Under the pieces are notes generated by a model, which saw only the letters and a program-made list of their open reading frames with translations, had not been told where the DNA came from and made no database searches. Made by a program: the position numbers and the translations under genes. From assembly GCF_023283765.1 (NCBI RefSeq), contig NZ_JAKILG010000011.1, forward strand, positions 1 to 64,000: a DNA stretch of 64,000 nt. The letters run 5' to 3'. Below are positions 45,919-56,300 of the stretch, piece by piece. Position 1 is the first letter of the stretch, and the number at the start of each line of letters is the position of its first letter. This DNA comes from Shewanella profunda (GTDB taxonomy: Bacteria > Pseudomonadota > Gammaproteobacteria > Enterobacterales > Shewanellaceae).

Positions 45919-48243
45919 ATGAATCGATTTATTTTTGGCTTTAGTGCCAGTTTATTATCGGCGATGTTGTGGCCATCATTTCTGCCTGTCGCTTATTTAC
46001 CCTATCTTTTGGTTGGGGCTTTAATCTTATACAAAAAAATACCGCTTTGTTCAGGGGTACTCTTCGCGATGTTGTGGCTAACGGTTTTTTGCTTAGGATT
46101 ATCTAGGCAGGATCTTCCTGTGCTACAACAACCTCTACAGGTGAGGGGCGAAATCATATCACTAGTTAGTCAAAACAGCGACTGGCTTAGTCTGGATATT
46201 GCGGTCATTAAACCAAATTTAATCTTAGGACCAAAAGCAAAGCTAAGATTGACATGGAAAACACCACCTGAAGTGGAAGTAGGGCAAGTTTGGTTGTTCA
46301 CTATTGCACCAAAAAGTGTTTCTAGTGTGCTAAATCAAGGCGGATATAATGAACAAAAGCAATTAATTAGTCAGCATATTGTAGGTAAAGGGAGAGTTGT
46401 TAAAGCTGAGTTGATTAAGGTCAACCCTTCCTTAAGAAATCAACTTGTATCGGCATTGGCTCCTCAATTGGCTCCATTGCAGCAGGGAGATATTCTACTG
46501 GCGTTAATCTTGGGGGATAAGCAGCTCATTTCACAAGAACGCTGGCAAACGTTGAGGCAAACGGCGACAGGGCATTTAGTCGCGATATCAGGCTTACATT
46601 TGTCCGTGATTACAGCATGGATTTATGCTGTTGTTATATTTGGACTCACCCGTTTAGCTTCCCACCCCAGTCGTCGAAATTGGATATTCGCACTATTACT
46701 ATCGGGTATAGGTACCGCATTTTATGCTTATTTAGCTGGTTTTGGTGTATCGACACAACGTGCATTGGTGATGATATTACTCTTAATGTTGCTTAGTTTA
46801 TTAAAGCGGTTTTCGAGTGCGTGGGAGCGGTTATTATTTGCTTTATTTGTGGTGTTGTTAATTGATCCTCTTGCATGTTTAAGTGCTGGATTTTGGCTGT
46901 CATTTTGTGCGTTAGCCATTATTTTGTACACCTTAGAAACTGCGTCTAAAGCACCGCAGTTGATAGATAGCACCACTCCTTTTATGCGTATTCGTGCAGG
47001 ATTATCACAGTTTTGGTCTATTCAATGGCGATTGAGTCTTGGGCTTGGATTAGTGCAAGCGGTCCTTTTTGGAGGAATAAGTGCACATAGTCTATGGATG
47101 AATATGCTTGCCGTGCCTTGGTTTAGCTTTGTGGTTATACCACTGGCAATGGCGGGGTTTGTGTGCTGGTGGATTAGCACTGCGTTTGGATTCTCTTGGA
47201 TGGGGTTACTAGGTTTAAGCGATTGGACCTTGATGCCCTATGGCAAGTTATTAGAGATAAGTGGCCATTTACCCATCCATTGGCAAGCGGTTTCCGAAAG
47301 TGTGTTGGCATTAGCATTATGTGGATTATTAGGCGGTGTTTTGTGGCGTTATATTCCTAAAAGTCGCCAGTACGGGCCTTGGCTTTTTATTGTCGGATTA
47401 CTATTTATGCCACTTATATTATCAATTTTATTCAGATGGTTACCTTTAAGATCATCGACTTGGTCTATGCATTTGTTAGATGTGGGACAGGGATTAGCTG
47501 TGGTGATAGAGAAAGATGGCCGAGGGCTTATTTATGACACTGGTGCAGCGTTTGGAGATAATTTTAGTTACGCTGAACGGGTGATTATTCCTTTTCTGAA
47601 TGCTAAAGGGATTCGAGAAATTGACTATGTGTTTATCAGCCATAGCGATAATGATCACGCAGGTGGTGCCTCAGTTCTCTTGGCTGCATATCCTAAAGCC
47701 CAATGGATAACAGATGTGCCTGAGTTCGCTGGGCAAGGTTGTAGACCGCAGCAAATTAGCTGGCAGGATCTTAAATTAACCATCATTTTTCCGAAAGAAC
47801 CGATAGCTGGGAATAATGGCTCTTGTGTACTGCGTATTGATGATGGCAAGCAGAGTGTATTACTGACTGGCGATATTGAAAAAAACAGTGAAATGAGACT
47901 ATTAGAACAAACAAAAATGCAGTCTACGACATTAGCGAGTCAAGTTTTAATTGCACCGCACCATGGTAGCAAAAGCTCATCAACCGAAGCGTTTATCGAT
48001 GCGGTTGCTCCCGAACTTGTCATCTTCTCCGCAGGGCTTGCCAATCGATACGGTTTTCCTAAATCCGTTGTCGTTGAGCGTTATCAAGATCGGCATATCG
48101 CTCATTTGACAACGGGAATAGAAGGGCAGATTAGTGTGATTTTTCAGCATAATGGCCGAGAGGTGAAAACCTACAGGCGTGATCTTGCGCCATTTTGGTA
48201 CAACCGCTTGTTTAGATTTGGTGACTTGATTAATCCGGAGTAG
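45919..48243 (+). CDS. comEC: ComEC/Rec2-family DNA internalisation protein
   Basis: 774 residues. An N-terminal soluble OB-like part (about 70-170), the Competence membrane domain (GDKQLISQERWQTLRQTATG then HLVAISGLHLSVI, about 190-470) and a C-terminal metallo-beta-lactamase domain (LLDVGQGLAVVIEKDGRGL, FISHSDNDHAGG, LTGDIEK and APHHGSKSS). It forms the channel that draws single-stranded DNA into the cell in transformable bacteria; in many gammaproteobacteria it lies next to msbA as here. Full length and intact. The msbA ATG follows 32 bases later. Confidence 0.93.
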   Translation: MNRFIFGFSASLLSAMLWPSFLPVAYLPYLLVGALILYKKIPLCSGVLFAMLWLTVFCLGLSRQDLPVLQQPLQVRGEIISLVSQNSDWLSLDIAVIKPNLILGPKAKLRLTWKTPPEVEVGQVWLFTIAPKSVSSVLNQGGYNEQKQLISQHIVGKGRVVKAELIKVNPSLRNQLVSALAPQLAPLQQGDILLALILGDKQLISQERWQTLRQTATGHLVAISGLHLSVITAWIYAVVIFGLTRLASHPSRRNWIFALLLSGIGTAFYAYLAGFGVSTQRALVMILLLMLLSLLKRFSSAWERLLFALFVVLLIDPLACLSAGFWLSFCALAIILYTLETASKAPQLIDSTTPFMRIRAGLSQFWSIQWRLSLGLGLVQAVLFGGISAHSLWMNMLAVPWFSFVVIPLAMAGFVCWWISTAFGFSWMGLLGLSDWTLMPYGKLLEISGHLPIHWQAVSESVLALALCGLLGGVLWRYIPKSRQYGPWLFIVGLLFMPLILSILFRWLPLRSSTWSMHLLDVGQGLAVVIEKDGRGLIYDTGAAFGDNFSYAERVIIPFLNAKGIREIDYVFISHSDNDHAGGASVLLAAYPKAQWITDVPEFAGQGCRPQQISWQDLKLTIIFPKEPIAGNNGSCVLRIDDGKQSVLLTGDIEKNSEMRLLEQTKMQSTTLASQVLIAPHHGSKSSSTEAFIDAVAPELVIFSAGLANRYGFPKSVVVERYQDRHIAHLTTGIEGQISVIFQHNGREVKTYRRDLAPFWYNRLFRFGDLINPE

Positions 48244-48275
48244 AATGCCTACTTTGCCATAATTTAGTGTTATCA

Positions 48276-50084
48276 ATGACAGAATCTCCTAAAGACGAAA
48301 TGTGGACAGTTTTCAAACGATTACTGGGCTATCTTAAACCGATGAAGGGCATGTTTTTGCTTTCAGTCGCGGGGCTTATTGTTTATGGGGTCGTCGATGC
48401 GACCTTCATCGCTTTTATCGGTCCCTTTATCGATAAAGGCTTTTCAGGCGGAGCTCCTGCTGCAATCAGTAACGGCATTGCATTGCCAAGTAACCAAGGG
48501 TTCCATGCCAACAATGATGTGTTAATGATGGCGCCCCTTGTGGTTATCTTAATGTTTTCCCTGCGAGGTTTTGCCAACTTTGTTTCAACTTATGGCATCT
48601 CTTATATGAGTGCGCGTTTAATCACGGACATGCGTCAGCAAGTATTTGAGCATTATCTCAGTTTACCCGTCAGTTATATGGATAAAGAAAACACGGGAAA
48701 TTTGATATCTAAGGTTACCTTTGATACCGAGCAAATCGCTAGAGCATCGGGCAGTGCATTGATTTCTATCGTAAGAGATAGTGTGACTGTGATGGGTATG
48801 CTGGTACTCATGTTCTACAATTCATGGAAACTATCCCTGTGTATCTTGATTATTGGCCCCATTATGGGGTTAGTGATCACTGTGGTCAGTCGTCGTTTCC
48901 GTAAAGTGTCTAAGCAAATTCAAACTGCCATGGGCGGGGTCAGTGCCACTACGGAGCAGATGATTAAAGGCCATAAAAACGTTTTAGCCTTTGGCGGACA
49001 AGAGACTGAAATGGCTCGTTTTGCGAAGGTAAATGATCAAAACCGCCATCAGAATATGAAATTAGCCGTAGCGCAGGCGATTAGTCAGCCTGTGATTATG
49101 GTGATTGGCTCCTTTGCCTTAGCATTTGTACTGTATGCCGCAAGCTTAGATAGTATGAAAACGGACCTCACCGCAGGGACCTTTGCCACTATCCTTGGCG
49201 CTATGATGGCCATGCTACAGCCCATCAAAAACTTAACCCGCGTTAATGCTGAATTTCAGCGCGGTATTGCTGCTTGTACCACAGTGTTTGAATTGTTAGA
49301 TACTTTACCTGAATCTGATACGGGCACTTACAGTGTTAAAAGGGCCACAGGCAATTTACGGTTTGATGGCGTTTGTTTTAGTTATGAAGGCCAAGAACGC
49401 CGAGCCTTAGACAATGTCAATTTTGAGGTTAAACAAGGCCAAACCTTGGCCTTAGTGGGCCGTTCAGGCTCGGGTAAATCAACCATCGCAAGTTTGGTGA
49501 CACGTTTTTACACGGGGCTAGAGTCTGGCGATATTTTACTTGATGATGTGAGTATCTATGATTACTCATTGAAATCACTACGTAACCAAGTGGCCCTAGT
49601 ATCCCAACAAGTGACTTTGTTTAACGATACTATTGCTAACAATATTGCTTATGCGTATCCAGGTGAAGTGACCCGTGAGCAGATTATTGAAGCGGCAACA
49701 CTTGCCCATGCGATGGAATTTATCGAACAGCTTCCTGAGGGGATCGATACGCAAGTCGGAGAAAACGGGGTGTTACTTTCCGGTGGACAAAGACAACGTA
49801 TTGCCATAGCGCGCGCTATGCTGCGTGATGCACCAGTGCTTATCCTCGATGAGGCCACATCGGCTCTTGACACTGAATCTGAAAAAGCGATTCAACAGGG
49901 ACTGGATAACCTGCGTCAAAACCGCACTTCGGTGGTGATCGCCCATCGATTATCGACAATTGAAAGTGCTGATCAGATCCTCGTGGTTGATCAAGGTCGT
50001 ATTATTGAGCGCGGTACACACAAATCCTTACTGGAATTGGGTGGTATGTATGCCAAGCTGTATCAAATGCAATTTGGTAACTAG
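48276..50084 (+). CDS. msbA: MsbA, lipid A/phospholipid flippase
   Basis: About 602 residues. Six-span ABC exporter half, then nucleotide-binding domain: Walker A GRSGSGKST, Q-loop, signature LLSGGQRQRIAIARAML, Walker B VLILDEATSALD, H-loop IAHRLST. It flips core-lipid A across the inner membrane and is essential in E. coli. I chose ATG 48276 over the upstream GTG 48267. The lpxK gene starts directly after its stop. Confidence 0.95.
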   Translation: MTESPKDEMWTVFKRLLGYLKPMKGMFLLSVAGLIVYGVVDATFIAFIGPFIDKGFSGGAPAAISNGIALPSNQGFHANNDVLMMAPLVVILMFSLRGFANFVSTYGISYMSARLITDMRQQVFEHYLSLPVSYMDKENTGNLISKVTFDTEQIARASGSALISIVRDSVTVMGMLVLMFYNSWKLSLCILIIGPIMGLVITVVSRRFRKVSKQIQTAMGGVSATTEQMIKGHKNVLAFGGQETEMARFAKVNDQNRHQNMKLAVAQAISQPVIMVIGSFALAFVLYAASLDSMKTDLTAGTFATILGAMMAMLQPIKNLTRVNAEFQRGIAACTTVFELLDTLPESDTGTYSVKRATGNLRFDGVCFSYEGQERRALDNVNFEVKQGQTLALVGRSGSGKSTIASLVTRFYTGLESGDILLDDVSIYDYSLKSLRNQVALVSQQVTLFNDTIANNIAYAYPGEVTREQIIEAATLAHAMEFIEQLPEGIDTQVGENGVLLSGGQRQRIAIARAMLRDAPVLILDEATSALDTESEKAIQQGLDNLRQNRTSVVIAHRLSTIESADQILVVDQGRIIERGTHKSLLELGGMYAKLYQMQFGN

Positions 50085-51098
50085 ATGCAAACGCTCGTTA
50101 ATAAAATTTGGTATCAGGGCCATCCATTGCGGTGGTTGTTACTGCCATTATCCTTTGTATTTGGGTTGATAACCTCAGTGCGCCGCGGTTTATTCCGGTT
50201 AGGGTTAAAATCGCAAACTACGCTTCCTGTTCCCGTGATTGTGGTGGGCAATATTACCGTAGGCGGAAGTGGCAAGACGCCAACGGTCATTTATCTGATT
50301 GAGTTATTACGTGCACATGGCTTTAATCCTGGGGTTATAAGTCGTGGTTATGGTGCCAATATACAAGGTGTTAAGCCCGTCACCCATGGTGCAAGTGCCA
50401 CTGATGTGGGTGATGAACCCGCTATGATCGTAGCGCGTACGGGTGTTCCTATGATCGTAGGTGCTAAACGTGTCGAGGCAGCGAATGCCCTTATCGCCGA
50501 GTTTGGGGTCGATGTGATCATCTGTGATGATGGTTTACAACATTACGCCCTCGGACGGGATATCGAACTTGTCGTCGTTGATGGTCAACGCCGTTTAGGT
50601 AATGAATATTTGCTCCCTGCTGGGCCATTAAGGGAAGGGGTTTGGCGGCTTAAAGACGTCGACTTTGTGGTCATAAATGGTGGTACTGCCGATGTGGGAC
50701 AATTTGAGATGCAGCTGGTGCCTATGGAGGTCAAAGCGGTGAATGGCAATGTGGTGAGTACTGATTTTGATAAATCTCAACCCCTTGTCGCTATGGCTGG
50801 TATTGGTCATCCCGCTCGTTTCTTCGATGCATTGCAAGCACAGGGCTATCAGTTGGCGTTATCCCAAGGGTTTGATGATCATCAAGCCTATGATAAAAAA
50901 CAATTATGTGATTTGGCGAAAAATCTTCCGCTGATGATGACTGAAAAAGATGCGGTTAAATGTCGCGATTTTGCACAAGAAAACTGGTGGTATTTGGCGG
51001 TCAATGCCAAGCTATCCCCACAATTTGATGAGCAGCTATTAAGCCGTCTTCACGAGGTAGTTGCAGCTAAACAAGGAAACTCTCATGGCATTCGATAA
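50085..51098 (+). CDS. lpxK: LpxK, tetraacyldisaccharide 4'-kinase
   Basis: 337 residues. The P-loop is [12 protein letters not shown], and DDGLQHY(A)LGRD and EKDAVK are typical of LpxK. It phosphorylates the 4' position of the lipid A disaccharide. It starts immediately after the msbA stop and its end overlaps the next gene by 14 bases, so the msbA-lpxK-ycaR order is translationally coupled, as in many gammaproteobacteria. Confidence 0.96.
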   Translation: MQTLVNKIWYQGHPLRWLLLPLSFVFGLITSVRRGLFRLGLKSQTTLPVPVIVVGNITVGGSGKTPTVIYLIELLRAHGFNPGVISRGYGANIQGVKPVTHGASATDVGDEPAMIVARTGVPMIVGAKRVEAANALIAEFGVDVIICDDGLQHYALGRDIELVVVDGQRRLGNEYLLPAGPLREGVWRLKDVDFVVINGGTADVGQFEMQLVPMEVKAVNGNVVSTDFDKSQPLVAMAGIGHPARFFDALQAQGYQLALSQGFDDHQAYDKKQLCDLAKNLPLMMTEKDAVKCRDFAQENWWYLAVNAKLSPQFDEQLLSRLHEVVAAKQGNSHGIR

Positions 51099-51264
51099 AA
51101 AACTTTTGGATATAGTAGCTTGCCCAATATGCAAGGGAAAACTTGAGTATGATAAAACTGCGCAGCAGTTGATCTGTAAAGCCGATAAACTGGCATATCC
51201 TATTACTGAAGGCATACCTGTATTACTGGAAAATCGTGCAATTCCACTGACGGAAACTGTTTAA
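51085..51264 (+). CDS. ycaR: Trm112/YcaR-family small zinc-binding-type protein
   Basis: 59 residues: [20 protein letters not shown], then [10 protein letters not shown]. This is the YcaR/Trm112-like family, always near lpxK and kdsB. Only CPIC is kept of the usual metal ligands. The start is ATG 51085 with AAGGA just before it; the longer reading is not needed. It overlaps lpxK by 14 bases. Confidence 0.93.
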   Translation: MAFDKKLLDIVACPICKGKLEYDKTAQQLICKADKLAYPITEGIPVLLENRAIPLTETV

Positions 51265-51290
51265 GCTAAATCAGTTTGAGTCGATTGAGT

Positions 51291-51318
51291 ATGCGCGTAG
51301 CTTATTTACGCGCATTGT
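51291..51318. terminator. Hairpin terminator between convergent genes
   Basis: ATGCGCGTA and TACGCGCAT form a 9-bp stem with a 7-base loop, followed by a weak T-run. It can serve the ycaR mRNA and the convergent lipoprotein gene. Confidence 0.65.
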
Positions 51319-51322
51319 TCCA

Positions 51323-51787
51323 TTAAAAATGCACAAATTTTTGCCTATCTGCGTCTGTTGCACCTTCTTTGCATTCCCCGCGTATTTCACCCCGGCCCGA
51401 CTCTATTATACGACTCAGTTCGAAGTATCCTTCCCGGCAGTAACCTGTCATTTCTAGTGTTTTTGTGAGGCCAAGTTCTACCTGCTGCCCCCACACTTCG
51501 AGTATAGCCTCCTTCTCCTTGTAGTTTCTGCGTTGCTCGCTGGGATCCTGTGGCTTTTGACGCATGCGATCTTCGTGGGGGAAAGTGCGGTCCATATTGT
51601 CTCTGCTTGATTTTTCATCAACAAGATTCGCTTGATAGATAAAGAGTTTAAGACCATCGGCCTTAATGTCTGTTGTTAACTTATCCTTTAATTTTCCGGC
51701 TAATTCAGCGGGATCGATGGGGGCGCTGCTACAGGCGATAAGCGATATACAGCTTAGAACTGCAAGGCTGATAGATCTCAGTGGCAT
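51323..51787 (-). CDS. Hypothetical lipoprotein
   Basis: About 154 residues. A lipoprotein signal (MPLRSISLAVLSCISLIAC) ends in lipobox LIAC. The mature part has no family I recognise; it is charged, with an EKEAILEVWGQQVELGLTKT stretch and two further Cys near the end that may form a disulfide. ATG chosen at 51787; an in-frame TTG lies two codons upstream. Single gene, convergent with ycaR. Confidence 0.75.
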   Translation of the reverse strand: MPLRSISLAVLSCISLIACSSAPIDPAELAGKLKDKLTTDIKADGLKLFIYQANLVDEKSSRDNMDRTFPHEDRMRQKPQDPSEQRRNYKEKEAILEVWGQQVELGLTKTLEMTGYCREGYFELSRIIESGRGEIRGECKEGATDADRQKFVHF

Positions 51788-51937
51788 AATCAAATTTAAC
51801 TCGTAGGTTATTAACTCCCTGAAGAATACCTTAATATGGCGGCAAATATCATAGATTTATGGTGATTTTTGCCATATGACTCAGTACCGCTTAAGCTCTG
51901 CTGAGTAACAGACATTGTGAACAAGGAATTAGCTTTA

Positions 51938-52627
51938 ATGTGGGAGTTTTGGTCGCGTCAATTAGCACAAATCGAATGGGGCATGAGTTTAGTCCAAGCT
52001 ATGGCTTTGGTGCTATTGGTACTGTGGGTTTATGTCATTTGGCCCAAGGAAGAGTTGCAGCAAGTGGCCAAGGATAAGGGGTTGCAACGGCGATTGTTAC
52101 TGACTTTGGTCGCAATCAATGCGCTATGGCTCTTAAATGCCAGTATCCAGATCGGCTTGCATTTGCACTTTTTAGGGATTGTGACCTGTTTATTGATGTT
52201 CGGTTGGCGGTTAGCCACTGTCAGCTTGCTATTGCCCTGCGCATTTTTCAGTCTTTTTGTCCTAAAACAACCGGGTGTATTTGGCGCATTTGGTTTATTT
52301 GCTATAGCGATACCACTGTTTTTATCTTTCATGTTGTATAGCCGCAGTTACCATCTTTTTCCCAAACATATCTTTGTTTTTATCTTTGTCGGTGCGTTTA
52401 TTAATGCGGGATTATCAACGGTATTTCACCAGTTTAGTTGGGCCATTTGGCTATGGTTTTCGGCAGATTATGACTGGGGATTATTAGTGGATAATTACTT
52501 AATGTTAATACCGTTACTGGCTTTTCCGGAAGCATTGTTGAATGGTATGGCGGTCACACTGCTGGTGGTGTATCAACCCCAGTGGTTGTTTGATTATTCT
52601 GATCGCGAATATTTATGGCAAAAGTAA
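51938..52627 (+). CDS. CbiM-like membrane protein, putative energy-coupling-factor permease
   Basis: About 229 residues with six or seven membrane spans. The pattern resembles CbiM/NikM-type substrate-binding permeases (INAGLSTVFHQF and the FPEALLNGMAVTLLVVYQP end). CbiM proteins bind cobalt or nickel, but no companion transport ATPase or histidine-rich N-terminus is here. GTG 51917 would add seven residues; ATG 51938 has AAGGAA upstream. Assignment moderate. Confidence 0.6.
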   Translation: MWEFWSRQLAQIEWGMSLVQAMALVLLVLWVYVIWPKEELQQVAKDKGLQRRLLLTLVAINALWLLNASIQIGLHLHFLGIVTCLLMFGWRLATVSLLLPCAFFSLFVLKQPGVFGAFGLFAIAIPLFLSFMLYSRSYHLFPKHIFVFIFVGAFINAGLSTVFHQFSWAIWLWFSADYDWGLLVDNYLMLIPLLAFPEALLNGMAVTLLVVYQPQWLFDYSDREYLWQK

Positions 52628-52651
52628 TACTTTTGACATTATAGATTGATA

Positions 52652-52681
52652 GAAGGCACGCAGCTTTCACTACGCGCCTTC
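52652..52681. terminator. Bidirectional hairpin between convergent genes
   Basis: GAAGGCACG and CGCGCCTTC nearly pair (one G-C/A-C mismatch), lying between the convergent genes that end at 52627 and 52686. Confidence 0.55.
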
Positions 52682-52685
52682 AATG

Positions 52686-53042
52686 TTATGCGAAACGTTG
52701 ATCTAAGTAATGGATAATATCTTTAGATTCATACAGCCATTGCACTTGGCCATTTTCTTCAATACGTAAGCAAGGCACTTGCTGTTTACCACCTTGAGCC
52801 GTCAGCTCATCTTTATGGGGGGATTTTTTCGCATCAAGGGTTTGAATATTGAGCCCTTGGCGGCGTATTGCACGGCGTACTTTTACGCAAAAGGGACAGG
52901 CTGGATATTGATAAAGTGCCATAGCTTGGGTTTCTGCATCAACTTTTTGTTGATCTTCCCGCGGGCGTTGACGTTTTTTAGGCGCAAAAACAAAGTTTAG
53001 AAATAAAATAATCCGGCCTAAAATCCAGCGAATAATGAACAT
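52686..53042 (-). CDS. Membrane-anchored glutaredoxin
   Basis: 118 residues. An N-terminal membrane span (about 2-20, IIRWILGRIILFLNFVFA) precedes a glutaredoxin domain with active site CPFC (Cys49, Cys52), a cis-proline loop QQVPCLRI and an ESKDIIHYLDQRF end. It reduces disulfides or mixed disulfides near the membrane using glutathione. Single gene with a 311-base gap before it. Confidence 0.9.
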   Translation of the reverse strand: MFIIRWILGRIILFLNFVFAPKKRQRPREDQQKVDAETQAMALYQYPACPFCVKVRRAIRRQGLNIQTLDAKKSPHKDELTAQGGKQQVPCLRIEENGQVQWLYESKDIIHYLDQRFA

Positions 53043-53353
53043 GAGTACCTCGTGTAATAGTTTTATTTGGGGCGTTACAGGTGCTTATTATCAATCAAGC
53101 TTAGCAATCGCTTTGATGCACCTGTGATTAACGTCATATTGTATAAGTGATTAGTGTGATGGTCCTTGCATAAGCTGGCAAAGTGTAACCTAAGGTACTA
53201 AGCAGGCCAATAGTGCAGACCAATAGTTTAATTCGTGACAGTTTGGTTGGCCGTTAAAAGCCGACAGAGCGCCATAAATAATGCGCCCTGCAATTGCTGG
53301 GTGTTTAGTGGTGCTAGGCTGAGAGGTGCCTCGTTACGATTTAGCCGCGTAGT
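53043..53353. other. Gap upstream of the glutaredoxin gene
   Basis: 311 bases with no gene. It should hold the glutaredoxin promoter; I recognise no motif or terminator of the AsmA-like gene in it. Confidence 0.4.
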
Positions 53354-56300
53354 TTATTTTGCATCAATCGTCATATTCACTTGGGCAGTGTTTTGGTTCA
53401 ACGTGACTCGGCTATCAAGTAAGAAAACCCGCTCGGGTGCGACCCCTTTGGTATCGACTAGATAAGCTTTAACTGTTTTTGCCCTTTCTTGGGCGAGATC
53501 TCCTAGCATGCCCTCGGTGACATTTTGTGCTTTCACCGACAAGTTATAGAGGGCTATGTGCCAGCGAGTCGCGATATCCTCATCCGACAGTGGTGTCTCT
53601 TTTACTTCATTCAGCACGGCGTCTTTCACTAATTGCGGATCTGCTTTTACTTCCTGTTCGTACAGTTTTGCCAAGGCTTCTGCGAGTGCTCCTTTTGTTG
53701 GAAATTGGCTTGGGCTTAAGTCTGTAGGGAGTTCCTTAAATGGGATATTTGCAAGTTTAGCTAATTTACGCTTCATCATACGTTCAGCAATTGCTTGGCT
53801 ATCGTTAATCGCATCGACTTCACCTTCTATGCTAAGTTTTAGCATAGGTCTATCGGTTAAGGCGCTGGCGAGTTTGTCCAAGCTTGCTTGTTCTTTGCCA
53901 TCTAGGGTAAAGCTTCCGGCATTGAAGCTGACTTTATCTAAAGTTTCATCTGAGCCGACTAAACTGGCGAGAAATGAGAATGGCGCAGTAACGGCTTTGG
54001 TTATCACGTTAGTGATGGCTGTCATGATAATGCTTCCTACACTAAAGCTGGGCGAGTCTAAATCCCCTAAAACCTCCATCCCTAGGTCGATAATGCCGTT
54101 CCGATCTTGAAGTAATGCAATGGCTAAGGTGATAGGAAGACTTGTGGCTAAGTCGCTATTACTGGGCTTGCCGAGTTTTAGTTGATCTATGACTAAGTGA
54201 TTACTGCCCTTTAGCTGGTTATGTTCAAGCTTATAATTGAGTGCGAGGGAGAGTTGGCCTTTATCTATGTAGTAACCCGCATAGGTTCCTGAATAAGGAT
54301 TTACGGATGTGAGCTCAACACTCTTAAATACGAGGTCGAGATCAAGATAAGGCATATCCAACAATGGGTTAATATCACCCTTTAGGGTTACGGGGGCATA
54401 TTTATCAATTTTACCTTTGATATCAACAGAGGCTTTAGTGCCCGGTATTGAAGATAAGTGACTGATATTGCCATCAAGTAGCTCAATACCAGAGGCAAAA
54501 TTGGGTGTTAAGGAATTGTCGGCAAAATAGGCTGAGCCTTGGCTAAAGCTGATTTTTTGAATGTCTAAACTTAAGTCAGGTTTGTCGTGGGTAACACTTT
54601 CACGAGTTTGGTTACCCGTATTTTTAACGTCAGAATTTCCCGTTTCGGGGACGGTAACATTAGGCGGTGCTTTTACGACCAAAGTGTTATCAGCGGACGT
54701 TTCAACGATCAGATCGCTGATATTTGTACTTCTATCCTTGGCAATAACAATTTTAGCGTAGGGCTGATTAAGGGCGAGATGGTCAATTTTTATTTGATTC
54801 TTTTGCTGGTCAAAATCTAGCTGATTAATATGCATTTTTTGCCATTTAACTAATGGCGCATTGCGTAAATTATCTAGCACATTCAAGTCATCCAGCTCGA
54901 CACTGCCGCGATAAATTGCTTGGCCTTTAGCATCGGCATTTACCTGTCCCTGTGAACTCAATAGGCCACTTTTAAGCTTGATATTTACATAGGGCGCTAA
55001 ATAAGGTTGAAATTGCGCTAATGCCAGTTTATCCATTTGTAATTTGGCATCAATGGACTCACTGGTTAGATCAACTTGTCCTTGTGATGCGAAACTCCCT
55101 TTATCATTGATAGCAAAGGATAGTTCATATTCGATAGGTGCTTTTAAGTCACTCACTATGGTCTTAGTGGCAAAATTGAGAGGGTATATACGCCATTGTT
55201 GAGGTGAAGGCGTGAGTTTTTGTTCACTGAGATTAATATCATAGTTTTCAAGGGTGAGCTTATCGAGTTGGACTAACCATGAGGGGGCGGGTTGTTCACT
55301 TGTGTGCTGTCTATCCTCTGTGTTAACTAAGGTTGGAGATGTCACCAAATCTTCTTTATTAGTTTCTTCATTTGGTGCCTGAGTGGGATCATTAATCTCT
55401 TTAGCCGTAGACGCTTGAGATTGTGCCATCGATTTTGGGGTTAGGAGTTTTGTAAGATCAACACCTTGTTCATCGAGGATCACATTGAGGGATAATCCAT
55501 CACTATGTATTTGGTTGATATTAATTTTTTGCCGTTGCAGATCGGCTGCAATGCCATCTATTGCCAGTAGAGGAAGCGTCAGGACTGGAGTGTCTTGGTT
55601 TGTCACATTCAGCTTCTCAAGGATCACTTGTCCGCGATTAGTCATGACTTGTAGAGAGCCATTATCAGGTAGATCAAACCGATAATGTGACTTTGCACTT
55701 ATTTCGCCATCTTTAAGCGTAATATCAAATTGGTCATCGATAAATTGCCACAGTGTACTGAGTTTTAACTTTGCGATTTGGATATCACCGTCGAGCATAA
55801 ACGGGAAGAGTTGAAATTGCCCTTCTAGACTTATTTCTCCTTCGTGGACATCCTTAAACTGCATCGCAAAGTGATTATTGATTAACTGTGGTGTGACATT
55901 CGAGGATGCTATTTCTGTCGGTACAGAAGGAGTAACCTCTGGGTTTGTTTCTGTTTTTAATGCTTCTGCCGAGGATACTATTGTGTTTTTTAACGCTGAT
56001 GTCGTTGTTGTCATTATATAGTCAGTATCTAAATTACTGACTTTAATATCAATGCTGGGGTAATTGATGTTTGCTTGAGTGATATTGTCATCGAAGCTAA
56101 ATTTACCTGCATCTAAGGTAAATTGACCGAGCAATACTCGTAGCGGTTTAGTTGGTTCATTGGGGTTAGACGCCGTTGCGGGTTCGGCATTTTGGCTAAG
56201 GGTTATCAGTATATCGTCAAAATTAAATGCTGCTTTGCCCTGTGTTTGAAAACGACGGATATGTACATTTGGGCCTTGTAGATGAAGGTTTTCAATAACC

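Noticed and set aside
53527..54110. Plus-strand frames over the AsmA-like gene
   Set aside because: Antisense shadows; no ribosome binding site or family.
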